A DNA stretch of 64,000 bases from Nissolia schottii (lineage: Eukaryota; Streptophyta; Magnoliopsida; Fabales; Fabaceae). The stretch lies in assembly GCA_003254905.1 (NCBI GenBank), contig QANU01095819.1:1015257-1079256 (forward strand). The letters run 5' to 3'. Shown in pieces: positions 9,743 to 20,989 of this stretch. Below the pieces are notes generated by a model, which saw nothing but the letters and a program-made list of their open reading frames with translations, had not been told where the DNA came from and made no database searches. A program made the position numbers and the translations under genes. Position 1 is the first letter of the stretch. Every line of letters starts with the position of its first letter.

Positions 9743-10371
9743 TTGAAATTGAAGACTAGAAGATGAAGCTCGAGCTCGGGGTGAACCGATGGCTAAATGG
9801 TGAGTAAGAAATACTTTTGGCTTCTATTTTAATGCTTAGTTGTGTTCTGTTTTGATCGTTCTTCCATTGCCTAATTCATTTACTTATAATTGAAGCCCTT
9901 CATACGTACTATTCGATAGTTGGGGAAATCCTGTTTCTTTAGCCGATGGACATGCTCAAGAGCAAGCGGAGTCTTTACACGCAAAGTTTTTACTGTTTAC
10001 TTGATGTTTGTTGAATTATATTTATTTGTTCTTAGTACCTCCATTTTAATTACTTTTATGCACCCCTACAGATTAGAAGATTCTATTGCCCAAAAACATT
10101 TTGATGGACGTTCCCAAGAGCTATTGGAGCGAGTATACGGGAGGTTTTTATTATTATCGTTTACTTAATGATGGTTTTGAGAAAGATATTAATTTGTTCT
10201 TTATACCCTTACAGAGTGCAGAGAGAAATGGAATTACGACAGTATTTAGAGAAACAATATCCTTATCCGTTATGGGCAATTGACCATTACAACAATACTC
10301 GAAAAGAAGGGATTAATTACCTTCTCGATCTTAGTGTATTGATTTACTTCAGTTATATTACTTTTATTTAA
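9743..10371 (+). pseudogene. Unrecognised gene family, copy repeated from 7495-8123
   Basis: Contains the GEPMAKW, LHTYYSIVG, EDSIAQKHFDGRS and LEKQYPYPLWAI blocks in the same order as 7495-8123. The first Cys-containing exon is missing because the segment starts at the N. Differences noticed are single bases (for example CATACGTAC against CATATGTAC, and TCTTTACAC against TCCTCACAC). It is probably the same locus represented twice, or a very recent duplicate. Confidence 0.5.
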
Positions 10372-10437
10372 AAAATTCTTCATTATATTTGTTTCTCAGT
10401 AAGAGCAGTACAAGGTTTCTGACTGCTGGGTCCAGAC

Positions 10438-10934
10438 TCATGCATGTGCTATTACGGACTTGGCTTTCTTCATATACTGCATTTCCTGCGCCATGATCAT
10501 CTGCTCCTCAAAAACACTATCAGCCACTTGAGCATTCTCTTCCTGATGATGATGATCTCCTCCTCGTATCATGTTCATCAAAAGCTTGACTTGCCCCAGC
10601 TCCTGTTCCAAGCTCCCCTTCAGCACATTCAGAGTGGCCAACATCCCATCCCTGTTCATATTCAGTAAACCTCCCCCCTACACCCTTGAAGCTCTCAGCA
10701 ACATCCACATGATCATCACCACCACCACCACTAGTAGGGTTTGGCTCGCACGTTGTTATTCTTGATCCAGCAGCAACACCACCACTACCATGATGCTCTT
10801 GTGATGACTCACCACCCATATTTTCTCAGATAACCATTAATGCTTCATGCTCCATTGACTGATGATGATGGTGATGATCACTTGGGAACACCGGTTCAAG
10901 TTCTAGCCCATCTTCATTGAAGTTCCAACCGCTA
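10438..10934 (-). pseudogene. Second copy of the kinase 3' end
   Basis: Repeats 8190-8686 of the BLUS1-like kinase. It includes the polyhistidine tail, the same TGA in frame (10826-10828) and the same six-C run (10673-10678). At least two single-base differences are seen (CCACTAGTAGG and ACCACTACCATG). It stops at the N at 10935 inside the RISGWNFNE tail, so no kinase catalytic motifs remain. Confidence 0.7.
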
Positions 10935-10935
10935 N
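10935..10935. other. Single N: probable contig join splitting the PPR gene
   Basis: Kinase-tail sequence on the left meets PPR coding sequence on the right across one N. The first 50 bases to the right repeat 1304-1353, the edge of the other PPR fragment. Confidence 0.75.
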
Positions 10936-12057
10936 ATAGGCCTCATCGCATAATCCCCATTCTGCATAAGCTGATATCAGAGCATTCCAACTTACTTGGT
11001 TCCTGGTCTTCATCTCAAAAAATAATTTATGCGCATCCCCGAGATGTTCATGCTTTCCATAAGCGCCTATTATTGCATTCTTCACAAACAAGTAATCTTC
11101 ATATCCACCTTTAACAACATACCCATGTATTTCTCTGCCCCTGTCAACTTCAACCATATCAGCACATACGGATAACACCACAGCTAAGGCTTCAGCATTA
11201 ATTTCAACCCCCTTCATCCTCATCAACTTAAACAACTCGAGTGTTTCATCATAAAGGCCACATCTAGCATGGCTTGATAAAAGCGAGGTCCAAGTCACAG
11301 AGTTTGGCTGCCAACCTTCCAACTCCATCCGCTTAAAAATCCTAGAAGCACCAAGAGAATCACGGTGCAATGCAAAACTGGAAACCATGGTATTCCACGA
11401 CACATGGCTTCTCACAAGCATTCCATCAAACAGGTGGCACGCATCAGCCATTCGCCCAAGCTTCCCATACATTCCCAGCAGCTCATTGATCACATGAAGA
11501 TGATTACAAAAACCCAGTTGCAAAGCCTGGAAATGAACAATCCTGCAGAGACCATATCCACCAACATTGGAACAAGCCCGAATCACCAGCGGGAGAGTGA
11601 ACCCGTCAGGGAAAAATCCAAGCTTTCGCATTCGAACGTAAATCTGAACCGCGTGTTCGTAGTACCCATGAGAGACATTGGCTCTGATAACCGAATTCCA
11701 GAGAAGAAGGTGTCGTAGACCCTCAAAAGGAACCGCATTGAAGACTCTGCGAGCATCGGAGACAAGACCGAAGCGCGAATAAAGGGCTAAAAGCCTGGCG
11801 GCCAAGAAAGGGGAAGAATACGCGGCAGTGACGAAGAATTGGGAGTGGATTTGGCGAGCTTGTTGGAGAGTGAAGCATCGCTGGAGAAGGGAATCGAAGG
11901 AATCGAGAAGCTCATGGTGTTGGAGGTGGGTGGTGCAGGTGTGGTGGAGGTGGTAGATTGAAGGAGTGAGTTTAGGGTTTGAATGTGGGATGAGAAGAAG
12001 AGTGGGTTGGAAACGCGAAGAGAAAGAGAGGAAGCGCTCAGAAACGGCATTGAGCAT
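10936..12057 (-). CDS. PPR protein, N-terminal part (At1g17630-like)
   Basis: An uninterrupted minus-strand frame starts at ATG 12057-12055 (MLNAVSERFLSF) and runs about 374 residues into the N at 10935. The first 50 residues are Ser, His and Thr rich with few acids, consistent with an organelle transit peptide. PLS-type PPR repeats follow, including LLLWNSVIRANVSHGYYEHA, NELLGMYGKLGRMADACHLF, SWNTMVSSFALH, VTWTSLLSSHARCG, FVKNAIIGAYGKHEHLGDA and SWNALISAYAEWG. The RQIHSQF and GREIHGYV phrases are typical of the family. Predicted role: sequence-specific RNA binding in mitochondria or plastids. The missing continuation is found at 655-1353, which overlaps this fragment by 50 bp. Together they would give about 590 residues, still lacking the C-terminal end. 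An ATG 26 bases upstream lies in another frame and is not used. Confidence 0.88.
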
Positions 12058-14127
12058 GAAGCTTGAAGTGTCTCAGGTGACAACAGAAAGACAGAACAGT
12101 GAACGACGGAAAGAGGACGAGAATTTTTGGCGCCAGGTTAAGAACACAATGAGACAAGTGAAAACGACAAGTCGTTTAGGGACCTGTGTATTAGGCCTAC
12201 ATAGAAATCTTGTTGGGCCTGCATCCTAACTCCAAACTCAATTGTGGGTTATCGTGATCTTTTTTAGCTTGGTTTTTGTGAAGATGTGAATTGGGTATGC
12301 CATTGACCCCAAAAGAAAAAGGGAAAAGATTATGCAAAAGAAAAAATAAACGATTGCATTGACGTGCATCTTTCAGGCATATTGTAATTTATTCTTTGAT
12401 GTACTAGCTTCAAGCCAGGAAAATTGGGATGATTTATTCCAATGCCGTGTCTTATGCCCTTTTCATGTGATCAAATCATGGGAAGGAACGTGACTCCCAC
12501 TCCTTGTTTTGCACATGTCTAGGGTAGGACAAATTTGCTACAGAATAGAAAAATAATAACTCGACCGTAAAAAAAAAACAGAATTTTTTTTATATTGGAA
12601 TTATTTTATTTTATTTTTATAAAAGGTATATTTACCAAAAATTTGGAGAGAGTACCTCCATCTCAAGGAGAACACAAACGAATTCTTAATAGAAAATCAA
12701 AATGAAGGTATTTAAAATTGACTTAATTATGAAACATGTTTACCAAAATATTCTTGTTTAATATATAATTAATTCATTCCGCTAATCACACGCTATTTTT
12801 CTAGTGTGTTTAAAATTGTGTGAGGAGTAAAATTTAAAAAAAAAACCATAAATAGTATATTGATATGTGAAAATGATAAGTAAAATCAAATAATAATTTT
12901 TTCCTCAAAGTACATTATTTATTGTCATTTATTATAATTTGTATGTAAAATCTAAATTAACTGATAAGCTAAAGCGGGTAAAGCATTGATATTATCTTAA
13001 ATTAAGTTATACATCTTAAATCTTAAGAAATAATCAATTTTTACTTCATTTGATAGTATTTAAGAAAATATCTATTAAAAAACAAAACATTTTTCTTAAC
13101 AAAATTTACAAAATAAATTATTTTCTTAATAGTTGGTCCCACTCCGCAAGTGGCTAGGAATAGGAAGGAGGAGGAGAGCACAATAATTGAAGTCCGGTGA
13201 AGAGTGAAGAGGGCAGCGACAGCAATGGAAAGAAACAACAAAACTACGCGGAAATTTATGGAGTGGGTGGTGGTGGTGGATGAATTTGAACACAACACCT
13301 GCCACTTCCTCCATCCATTGGCGTTTTTCAAAGCGACAGCGATTAACAATCAATCATTAGTGGCACTGCCATACGAAACCACACCACACACCTCACCAAC
13401 TCAATTTCACTCCCACCTTCCTTATGCGAATAGGACTACGTGCCTAATGCAGACCACTTCCATTTTTTGTTTTTACATAACCAATTTCTATTTCATTGAT
13501 AACGCATAAATTGAAATGAAAAATGAAAAAAGAATTCAATACTCAATAAAATAGTAAAAAAGTTATTAAATATTTCTTTAAAAAAAATTAAAAAAAAAAC
13601 CTTGTTACTGGTTGTCCCTTTCTTCTTCATACCATTTCCCTTTAAGTCACCCATTAAAGTCTCTCTTAATCTATATTATAAGGGCAAGTTTGGTAGAGAA
13701 TAGATACTCTTGTTAAATTTAAATTTGATCATACTTGATCATGTTAAACCACCACATTTAAACACATACAAGTAACAACAGTAGCAAGCACTACACAAAA
13801 AATATTAATATTACTCTTCGTGATCAAATTTATTTACTTGTCGGCATATTGATATAATTAGCTTTAAACTTTTCATGGTCTACTTTAAAAAGAATAAAAG
13901 TTTGCAAGTAATGTCCTTTAGATAATGACAAAGAGGTGCACTGAGTAAAAACAATCAACTTAACATTATACTCCATAACGCAACAAATCCAAACAATGAA
14001 GCAAAAGTGCAAACAAAATAAGATTAGAAAAATACAAAACTTCTTTGTAAAAAAAGAAGAAAAAAATATATAGGACTGTATACAACGACGTAACAACTGT
14101 CGCCCACTAAAACCCTCCACCAATCTT
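12058..14127. other. Intergenic region, no gene supported
   Basis: The first 150 bases are the likely PPR promoter and 5' leader, without a clear TATA box. The remainder is AT-rich. Open frames at 13041-13509 overlap on both strands, have no family signature and are rejected. I see no RNA gene or transposon boundary. Confidence 0.5.
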
Positions 14128-14605
14128 TGGGACATTTACATATATATATATATATGGGATTTACACAGGGATATTCCCAAAATGTGGGGAGAAAAAATAA
14201 ATTACGGATGTGTAGGATTTGGTACTGAAATCGGTCATGGTTGGACCGATTTCAGTACGCGAAAAAGCAAAAAAAAAAAAAAAAAAATTGGGGGGTGAAA
14301 TCGGTCAGGGATGGACCGATTTTACCCCCAAATTTTTTTTTTTTTTTTACGGGGCACTGAAATCGGTCCACAGCAAGCCGATTTTACCCCCATAATTTCT
14401 TTTTTTTTTTTTCGGGTACTGAAATCGGTCCATCCCTAACCGATTTCCCCCCCCATTTTTTTTTTTTTTTTTGCTTTTTCGCGTACTGAAATCGGTCCAA
14501 CCTGGACCGATTTCAGTACCAAACCCCACACATCCGTAAATTATTTTTTCTCCCCACATTTCGGGAATATCTCTGTGTAAATGCCATATATATGTAATTT
14601 TACCC
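14128..14605. mobile_element. Foldback element with nested GAAATCGGTCC hairpins
   Basis: Outer arms (about 14128-14275 and 14460-14605) are inverted copies: TTACATATATAT, then GTGGGGAGAAAAAATAA, GTACTGAAATCGGTC and GCGAAAAAGC return in reverse complement. Inside are five palindromes of the form CTGAAATCGGTC...GACCGATTTCAGT, separated by poly-A, poly-T, poly-G or poly-C runs. The ends lie in TA-rich sequence, so a target duplication cannot be resolved. No protein is encoded. It is MITE-sized, and its superfamily is unknown. Confidence 0.65.
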
Positions 14606-14832
14606 CAATCTTTTCCTTCCCATTTACAAATTACAAGCACTTAACAATTATTACGAATATAAACAAATTCAGAAGAAAAAAAATACCAAAATAAAACTCA
14701 GCATTAAAAAGAAGCTACAAAAAAAGAAGCAAAAGCAAGAAATAAAGTTGAAAAAAAATGGAAATTAAAAAGGAAAAAAAAAAAAACAGAGCACATGGCA
14801 AACCTTCTAGCAAGCACACGATCTTGGGGGGT

Positions 14833-15612
14833 TCATCCAACTGTCCATTTCCAGATCTTGAACCTGACGTCGACCTCGCAAGCGGCGTTCGCGGTGGACG
14901 CCGTCGCCGGCTTCTTCCCGGCGGGAAGTGTGACTTTAATTCCGTCGCAGTTGACTCTGATCCTCACCTTCGGCGTCTTCAATTTCCCCATCTCGGCCTT
15001 CACCTTTGTCTCCAGCTTCACCTGCAGCGGCAGCCCGCTCTTGCTCTTCATCCCGCTCTTCAATTTCGCCGCCGCGTCGCTCTCCAGCGCCTCGCCGGAG
15101 CTCGAGATCGCCGCCTTCAGCAGCGTAGTGTTCTTCTCGCCGTGATCGAAGGCAGGGACAGTGCCGTCGCCGACGTCGACGTCGCCGGAGAGGATGGAGA
15201 TCGCGGTGGGATCGTAGGAGAATTCGATGTGTTTGTTAGGGTTAGTGGCCGTGACGCTGATGGAGAATTTTGAGTTGAGTGTGGAGGACTTAGTGAGGTT
15301 GAGGTAGGAGAGGGTGAGGGAGGTGACGGTGAAGTTAGGGCGGTGGGGACGGTAGAGGAGATAGACGACGGTACCGGCGACGCCGATCAGGAGGAGGAGG
15401 ATGAGGACTATGAGGATCAGCCAGAAGCAGAACCTGCAGCAGCAACCCCGGCGGCTACGGCGGTGGTGGTGGTGGGGCTGGGGACGGTAGGTAGGGCGGG
15501 TTGCGCCGTAGAGCTGGGCCTTGGTTGCCGGAAATGCAGGGTTGGCTCCGTTAACGGCGGGTCCGCCGTTGGTGGCGGGGGGCTTGGCTGAAGGGTAGAC
15601 CCTGTCCGTCAT
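14833..15612 (-). CDS. NDR1/HIN1-like (NHL) LEA_2 membrane protein
   Basis: A complete single-exon gene of 259 residues. The start is ATG at 15612-15610 (MTDRVYPSAKPPA); the frame is open slightly further but without an ATG. A Pro, Ala and His-rich cytosolic tail with a basic RRSRRGCCCRFCFW patch (about residues 50-63) precedes one hydrophobic segment, LILIVLILLLLIGVAG and onward. The LEA_2 domain follows, with FTVTSLTLSYLNLT, SISVTATNPNKHIEFSYDPT and several potential N-glycosylation sites. The order matches NHL proteins, which are plasma-membrane proteins linked to pathogen and stress responses in Arabidopsis (NHL6 and NHL13 type). The classic NPNKHI(E/G) motif is present and no lesion is seen. 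The GC-rich coding sequence stands out against AT-rich flanks. The exact paralogue and function are not deducible. Confidence 0.92.
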   Translation of the reverse strand: MTDRVYPSAKPPATNGGPAVNGANPAFPATKAQLYGATRPTYRPQPHHHHRRSRRGCCCRFCFWLILIVLILLLLIGVAGTVVYLLYRPHRPNFTVTSLTLSYLNLTKSSTLNSKFSISVTATNPNKHIEFSYDPTAISILSGDVDVGDGTVPAFDHGEKNTTLLKAAISSSGEALESDAAAKLKSGMKSKSGLPLQVKLETKVKAEMGKLKTPKVRIRVNCDGIKVTLPAGKKPATASTANAACEVDVRFKIWKWTVG

Positions 15613-15685
15613 GGTTACCAAGTTTTCCTTGAGTGCTTGAAGTGAAACTGTGAATTATGAACTAAAAATTAGTGTAAAGAAACTT

Positions 15686-15722
15686 GAGAGAGAGAGAGCG
15701 AGAGAGAGAGAGAAAGAGAGAG
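15686..15722. repeat. (GA)n tract in the NHL 5' leader
   Basis: On the gene's strand this is a CT microsatellite about 75 bases upstream of the start codon. CT-rich leaders are common in plant genes. Confidence 0.75.
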
Positions 15723-15972
15723 TGCTATAGCTATAGCACAAGGGAATGGAAGGAAGGTGGTTGGGTTTGTGGGAGAGAGAGGTTGAGTTTAGTTTTGGGG
15801 TTAAGTGTGGATTAAAAGAGGACCTGTTTGGGATTTGGAGAAGAGGCTGAAGAAGACGGAGTGAGGTAGTGAGTGGGGTAGAGAAAGGGGGCAAAATTAA
15901 GATAGCAACGTTCTAACCACACCCATTTAGCTGTGTCCAGCTCTCTCACTTTAGGCGCGTAGAGATTAAACT

Positions 15973-15980
15973 CTTATAAA
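15973..15980 (-). promoter_or_regulatory. Candidate TATA box for the NHL gene
   Basis: TTTATAAG on the minus strand lies about 360 bases upstream of the ATG. This would give a leader of roughly 300 bases containing the CT tract. Chosen by position only. Confidence 0.4.
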
Positions 15981-15989
15981 TCATGCTTA

Positions 15990-18073
15990 ACGCCTTTTTT
16001 ATGGTCAACTTGTTTTTTCATTTTATTGACTCAAATGACAGACAGGGCAACTCGTTTTTATATTTCTTAGGGCACCTAGAACATATTTTTCATCTTCAAA
16101 TTACTCACCGACAAGGTAGTTATGGGGGTATGAAGTTCAAGTAGCTAATTTCATTATATATAGACACGGATATAATGAATATATATTTAACGCTTGCAGT
16201 GACAAAGTCATCGATTTGTTCTTTGTTTCACAATTATAAATAGTGCACTTTTTATATGATGTTGTACAAATTATTGGTGGATTTTTTTAAAGAATTTGAT
16301 TGTTATTTACTATAATATTATTTAATTAGGTAAGCCACTGAAATTGATTTAGAGATGTGATTTAAATCTCATTGCAATCGATATACTTTTTGAAATATTA
16401 AAAAAATATTTAATTATGTATTGTCAAATTATTTTAAATAGTTAACTCTCATATAAATTTTCTTAGCTTCAAGTAGCTAGGTTTTCCTTTGGTTTTATCT
16501 GTTCTTAGCTAGGCTTTGCAGTTTTAGCCGCACTCATGAATACCCGCAGGTAATATATGTGATAGGGTAGACATGGGAAATTTTTTTTTGGATAAACAGG
16601 ATAAATATTTTCAATATTCGCTTATTAAATGCGACGTAGGCATGGTGACTTCTTGCATATCTACCCATACCCGATATATAAAATGCATAAATTAATTTTA
16701 ATCATATAAATTAAACATTTTTCTAACCTTAACTAAAACCTTAGGAATATAGGAATATTAGTAAAGAAAATTTAATTTTAGTTGGGATGTGTTCAAAATG
16801 TTTGTGTTAGATTTCTAAATTTTCTTATTTGAATCATGTGTTTGACTGTTTGTTAATTGATTAACTTGACTAGTGTATTTATTTTTGTTAAGTCTACCTT
16901 CATTCTTTCATAATTTGATATTTGGTGACAATTACGTATACTATTATCTAACTATTCTTACACAAGCTTAATTTTTTATTAGATGTTATTGATTGCAATG
17001 TATATAATACATGTCAATATCATTTGGTTGAAGTTTATAGATTAATATTTTAATGTATATATGTTACATCTTAAGTCCATGAATTTTAATTCAAAAAAGA
17101 CAAATTTTCACCATAAAAAATCATAAATAAAGTTTTCATAATTTTCTTAAAAAAAATCCATGCAATAATAGATACCTATAAATATTTGTGGTTATCCATA
17201 TATCCACGAGAGAAATTATAAATAAATACCCGTGCGTGCGTGTGTGCGCGCGCATAATACTTAAACAATTTTAAAAAAAGGCGATAATAATATTACATGA
17301 AAATTGCCCTATGCGAAAGAAATGAGTTGTGTTGCATTCTTAATTAGACGTGTTTATTATTGACTAGCTAATACAGTTAGACTTAAATGCATAATACTTG
17401 AAAATCTTAACTTTTAACTTATTTGTTCTCTTAATTTTTTTTAATCATATACTTATAATTTAAAAAAATAAAAAATTGATAAATTTATAGTTGAAAATAA
17501 ATAAAAAGATAAATAGGTTAAAAGTTAAGTTTTGTAGGCCTTTTCCATTTCTAATATATTTTTATGAACCAACGAAAATAATTACTGATGTTACATTATT
17601 TAATTACTATTTGCGAGTCAAATATGGAACGAATATAAAAGTAAAAAACAAAAGACTTAAGAGAAACGAACGTTAATAATATATCAAGAAGAATAATTTA
17701 AAGAAGCCAACTGCGAATAATATTCTCTTTTATTAACAGCAAATATGTTAATATATAGACCAAAAATAAACTATGAATGTTAGGTGAAAATTAGCTGGCA
17801 TACCCAATGCATACAGATATATACACGTACCAAAATAAAATGCATACAGATATGTAACACCAAATTGGGTAGTACTTAAGAGAAGTTTTTGTATATATAG
17901 ATTTAATACTTGGTGAAAATAATGGGAATGCGGCAGAGACAACGCGCCTGCATTGAGAGTGGATGTATATCATTCCATTCCTCTCGTGTGATGTTGAGAT
18001 GCCACCTCCTCTCTTCTCCTGTTCTCTATTCTCCACCTATACTATGAATTAGGGATGATAACTGTGTTGTGGA

Positions 18074-18115
<42 letters not shown>

Positions 18116-18300
18116 GTAACAAGTGTTGTGGAATATAGTTAAGTGTATTTTAGTAAATCAAACAGGATAAAAATAGAAATAATAATTCCTCTACGTATAG
18201 ACCTTCACCGAAATAGCAATAATGAAGGACAAAGAAGAATTGAAATGATAGCCTACAAATTGTGTTAAATATTATTTTTAAAGTTTATTTTTGATCTACT
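15990..18300. other. AT-rich intergenic, no gene supported
   Basis: Contains an alternating purine-pyrimidine tract of CGTGCG/TGTGCGCGCG at about 17229-17253 and a (TA)n(CA)n microsatellite at about 18076-18115. Short open frames show no family signature and high AT content. Confidence 0.5.
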
Positions 18301-18308
18301 CAAATTTA

Positions 18309-19099
18309 TAGGGGTGAACATGGGTCGTACCCAACTCGCCGATCCGTCAAATTCGACCCAATCCGACCCGGGCGGGTCGGATTTGGCAGGTCGGCGGGTT
18401 GGCGGGTCAGACCCGAACAACCCGCTTAGGTAGACGGGTCGAGTCTCGGATTCGAAATCCTAAACCCGACCCGACCCGACCCGCGAACCGCATATATAGC
18501 ACCTGTAACACTGTAACTCATTCACTTTCACTCTGTCTCTTTCATCTGCCACCACCGACCCATCCCACTCCCCATCCGCGACCCCATTGCTGCCGTGCGT
18601 GTCTGCCGCCGCCGGCCTCGTCCCCTTCACCTCCCCCGCGAACCCCGAGTCTGCCACCGCGACCCCCCTTGTTGCGGCTTTGTCCTTTCACCAGATATTC
18701 GAAGGCTTGAGACTGGGCGGCTGTGTGGCTCAGGTTTGTTTGTTATCTTTTTTACTCTGGTATTTCGCTGCTCGATCTGTTTGCGTTGATTTCCTCTCGG
18801 ATACCGCGACCCCGCAGCCAAACCGCGACCCTCCCGCAGCCACCACGCGACCCTAAAGCCACCCCGCGACCACCCGGCAGCCACCCCGCCACCCCGCAGC
18901 CTCTTTCCCTAATTTTGCTCTTTGTTGTTTGCTCTGTGTGTGTGTGTGCCGCCAAAACCTACTCGACCTGGGCGGGTGGCGGGTCTGGCAGGTACCCATA
19001 AAAAAATGTGTTTTTTACCTGACCGACCCGCCCGCCGGACGTTGGGTCGGGTCTGTGACACTGGCGGGTCCTACCCGACCCGACCCGTGTGCACCCCTA
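18309..19099. mobile_element. Non-autonomous hAT element with 8-bp TSD
   Basis: The 791-bp element starts TAGGGGTGAACATGGG and ends CCCGTGTGCACCCCTA. CAAATTTA is repeated directly outside (18301-18308 and 19100-19107), an 8-bp target duplication. Subterminal regions are crowded with GACCCG/CGGGTCGG motifs at both ends. The interior is GC-rich with a (GT)n run near 18937. Open frames are compositional and no transposase is present. It resembles the 2637-3808 element in layout but differs in its termini. Confidence 0.85.
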
Positions 19100-19137
19100 C
19101 AAATTTATATTTGATGTAGAGCGAGGACGAACCCACA

Positions 19138-20396
19138 GAGGGTATGTAAGATCAACGTGAAAGTTACCATGGTGCCGGACATGGCATGATACCTTCAAGA
19201 TCCACAAATTTTAACTTTTTTTTATCATATTTTTGTCACACCTTTTTTTTAGTTCATTTTGTTTTGTGCCCAAACTCACAATAATGGAATATTTGCAACA
19301 AAAGCCCCTCGGCTTAGTTAAAAAAACCAAAATGCCCTCCCTTATCTCTATTCCCTCTCCTCCTCCCTTACTCTCAAACACTAACCACAACAATAACTGC
19401 CACCGCCTCCGACACCGTTGCCACCTCCACCCACCGCAAATACCTCAGACCACTGCGCCCACCTGCACAACCACCACAACATTGATGTCATGATGCACCC
19501 TCAACCCATAGCAACTCGCAACCGTAGCCACCGCTCACTCCACCATAACAATCACGAAAATCGAGCCATAGTGACAAATCACAATCCTCTCCGTTTCGCA
19601 CTAGACCACCACTATAGCCACCACAACACTGCGACCGCACGCCGCCTGCGAGCCACCAAACCATCATGGCCAACAAACTCTCCACCGCGAATTCGTGATC
19701 ACCCATGGGCCCAATCTCACAACCAAATCACTTCACCGTCGTGGCCTGCCTCGTAGCCATTGCGCTCCAAATCTCTCTCCATGTTATTGCTGTGCTCTCT
19801 GCAATTTGCTTTTTGGTAATAGAAGAAAACAAAAAACAAACAAGAACAAACTAGCTCATCCCTCCATCACTAATGAGCACGGAAGCAAGCTCAGCAGGAG
19901 GATCCACCGAAATCGTCGAGCAACGGATATGCTTCATATTGGCCATCCAATCGTGACTAAGCAGGTTGCACCAGGCGCGGAGATTGAAATGTAGAGGTCA
20001 AGGAAAATTACACCCACAGTCAGGAGGCAATCACAGAGCAAGCACTTCCACCCAAGTTACATCCATTGGAGCTGTCAGAGCCATAAACCCAACAATCCAC
20101 AAGCTGTTGCGGTAGTTGCCATGGGTGGGGGCGGCAGGGGTGGCAGTTGTTGTTGTGGTTGGTGTTTGAGAGAAAGGGACGAGAGATAAGATACGGCATT
20201 TTAGTCTTTTTAACTCAGCTGAGGGAGCCTTTTGTGGCAAATATTCAATTATTGGGGGTTTGGGCACAAAGCGGAATAAACTAAAAAAGGCGTGACAGAA
20301 ATGTCATAAAAAAAATTAAAATTTGTGGATTTTGGGGATACCATGCACATCGCGGTAGCCTCCACCGTAGGGTCAGTGCCCACAGGATCTTAGCAA
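19138..20396. mobile_element. Long-TIR element (about 270-bp arms)
   Basis: The left arm (about 19138-19410) and right arm (about 20125-20396) are inverted, diverged copies. They share ATCCACAAATTTTAA, TTTTGTGCCCAAAC and CAACAACTGCCACC in the same order. The interior is rich in ACCACC and ends with a GGTTGC-type segment. No transposase frame is seen. Long arms and lack of coding suggest a non-autonomous Mutator-like element, but no clear 9-bp duplication was found. Confidence 0.55.
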
Positions 20397-20700
20397 TTTC
20401 GTTTTGTCATATCATAACTTATTTTTATATGCTAATAGTATTAAAATACTAATGTGTGCCGGGGGGAGGGGGGGTGTTCCATGGAACTAAAATTGGCCCA
20501 AAATACAATTCATAGTCCTGGCAAATAAAGAAGTGGGACAACAAAATAAAATATTAAGCATTATAATATTAATATTCCACTAATTTCCAATTCATTGACC
20601 AGGATACGCTATGCCAAGAATTAGTGAAGACAGAAAAACCTGACACGTACTATTTGATTGATCACTTATTTCACTTAATATTAACTTTTTATTTTAATAG

Positions 20701-20885
20701 TTACAAGTGAAAGATCATTTTCAACTATGAATATTGTCAAAAACAAACTTAGAAACAAGATGAAAGATGATTTCTTGGGTGATTGCTTAGTCACTTATAT
20801 TGAAAGAAAAATTGCTGAAAATTTTGATATTGATTCAATTATTGATGAGTTTTATAATATGAAGGAGCATTGGGCTCAACTTTAA
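20701..20885 (+). pseudogene. hAT transposase C-terminal (hATC dimerisation) remnant
   Basis: After an AG acceptor-like site, the frame reads TSERSFSTMNIVKNKLRNKM, then DDFLGDCLVTYIERKIAENF and DIDSIIDEFYNMKEHWAQL, with a TAA at 20883-20885. ERSFS.MN.VK...RN.M and the IERxIA...DSIIDxF pattern are characteristic of the C-terminal dimerisation region of plant TTF-type (MYM/hAT) transposases. Only about 61 residues remain. The zinc finger and DDE/RNase H parts are missing. It is a decayed fragment, possibly a source of activity for hAT elements in the past. Confidence 0.8.
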
Positions 20886-20989
20886 TAAATATATAATATA
20901 TTTAATTTTTGAACTTATAAATTTAATTCAAATATTTAATTTCTTAATTATTATAATTTGGCCCCCTCATTAATTGAATCCTGACTCTG

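Noticed and set aside
11365..11718. Plus-strand 117-residue frame
   Set aside because: Antisense shadow of the PPR coding sequence, which has clear PPR motifs on the minus strand.
13041..13509. Open frames on both strands of about 100 residues
   Set aside because: They overlap each other, have no recognisable motif or splice context, and lie in AT-rich intergenic DNA.
15343..15591. Plus-strand frame rich in Glu, Asp, Val and Gly
   Set aside because: Antisense shadow of the GC-rich NHL coding sequence.
18399..19114. Several Pro/Arg-rich frames on both strands
   Set aside because: Compositional frames in the GC-rich interior and GACCCG subterminal repeats of the hAT element 18309-19099.
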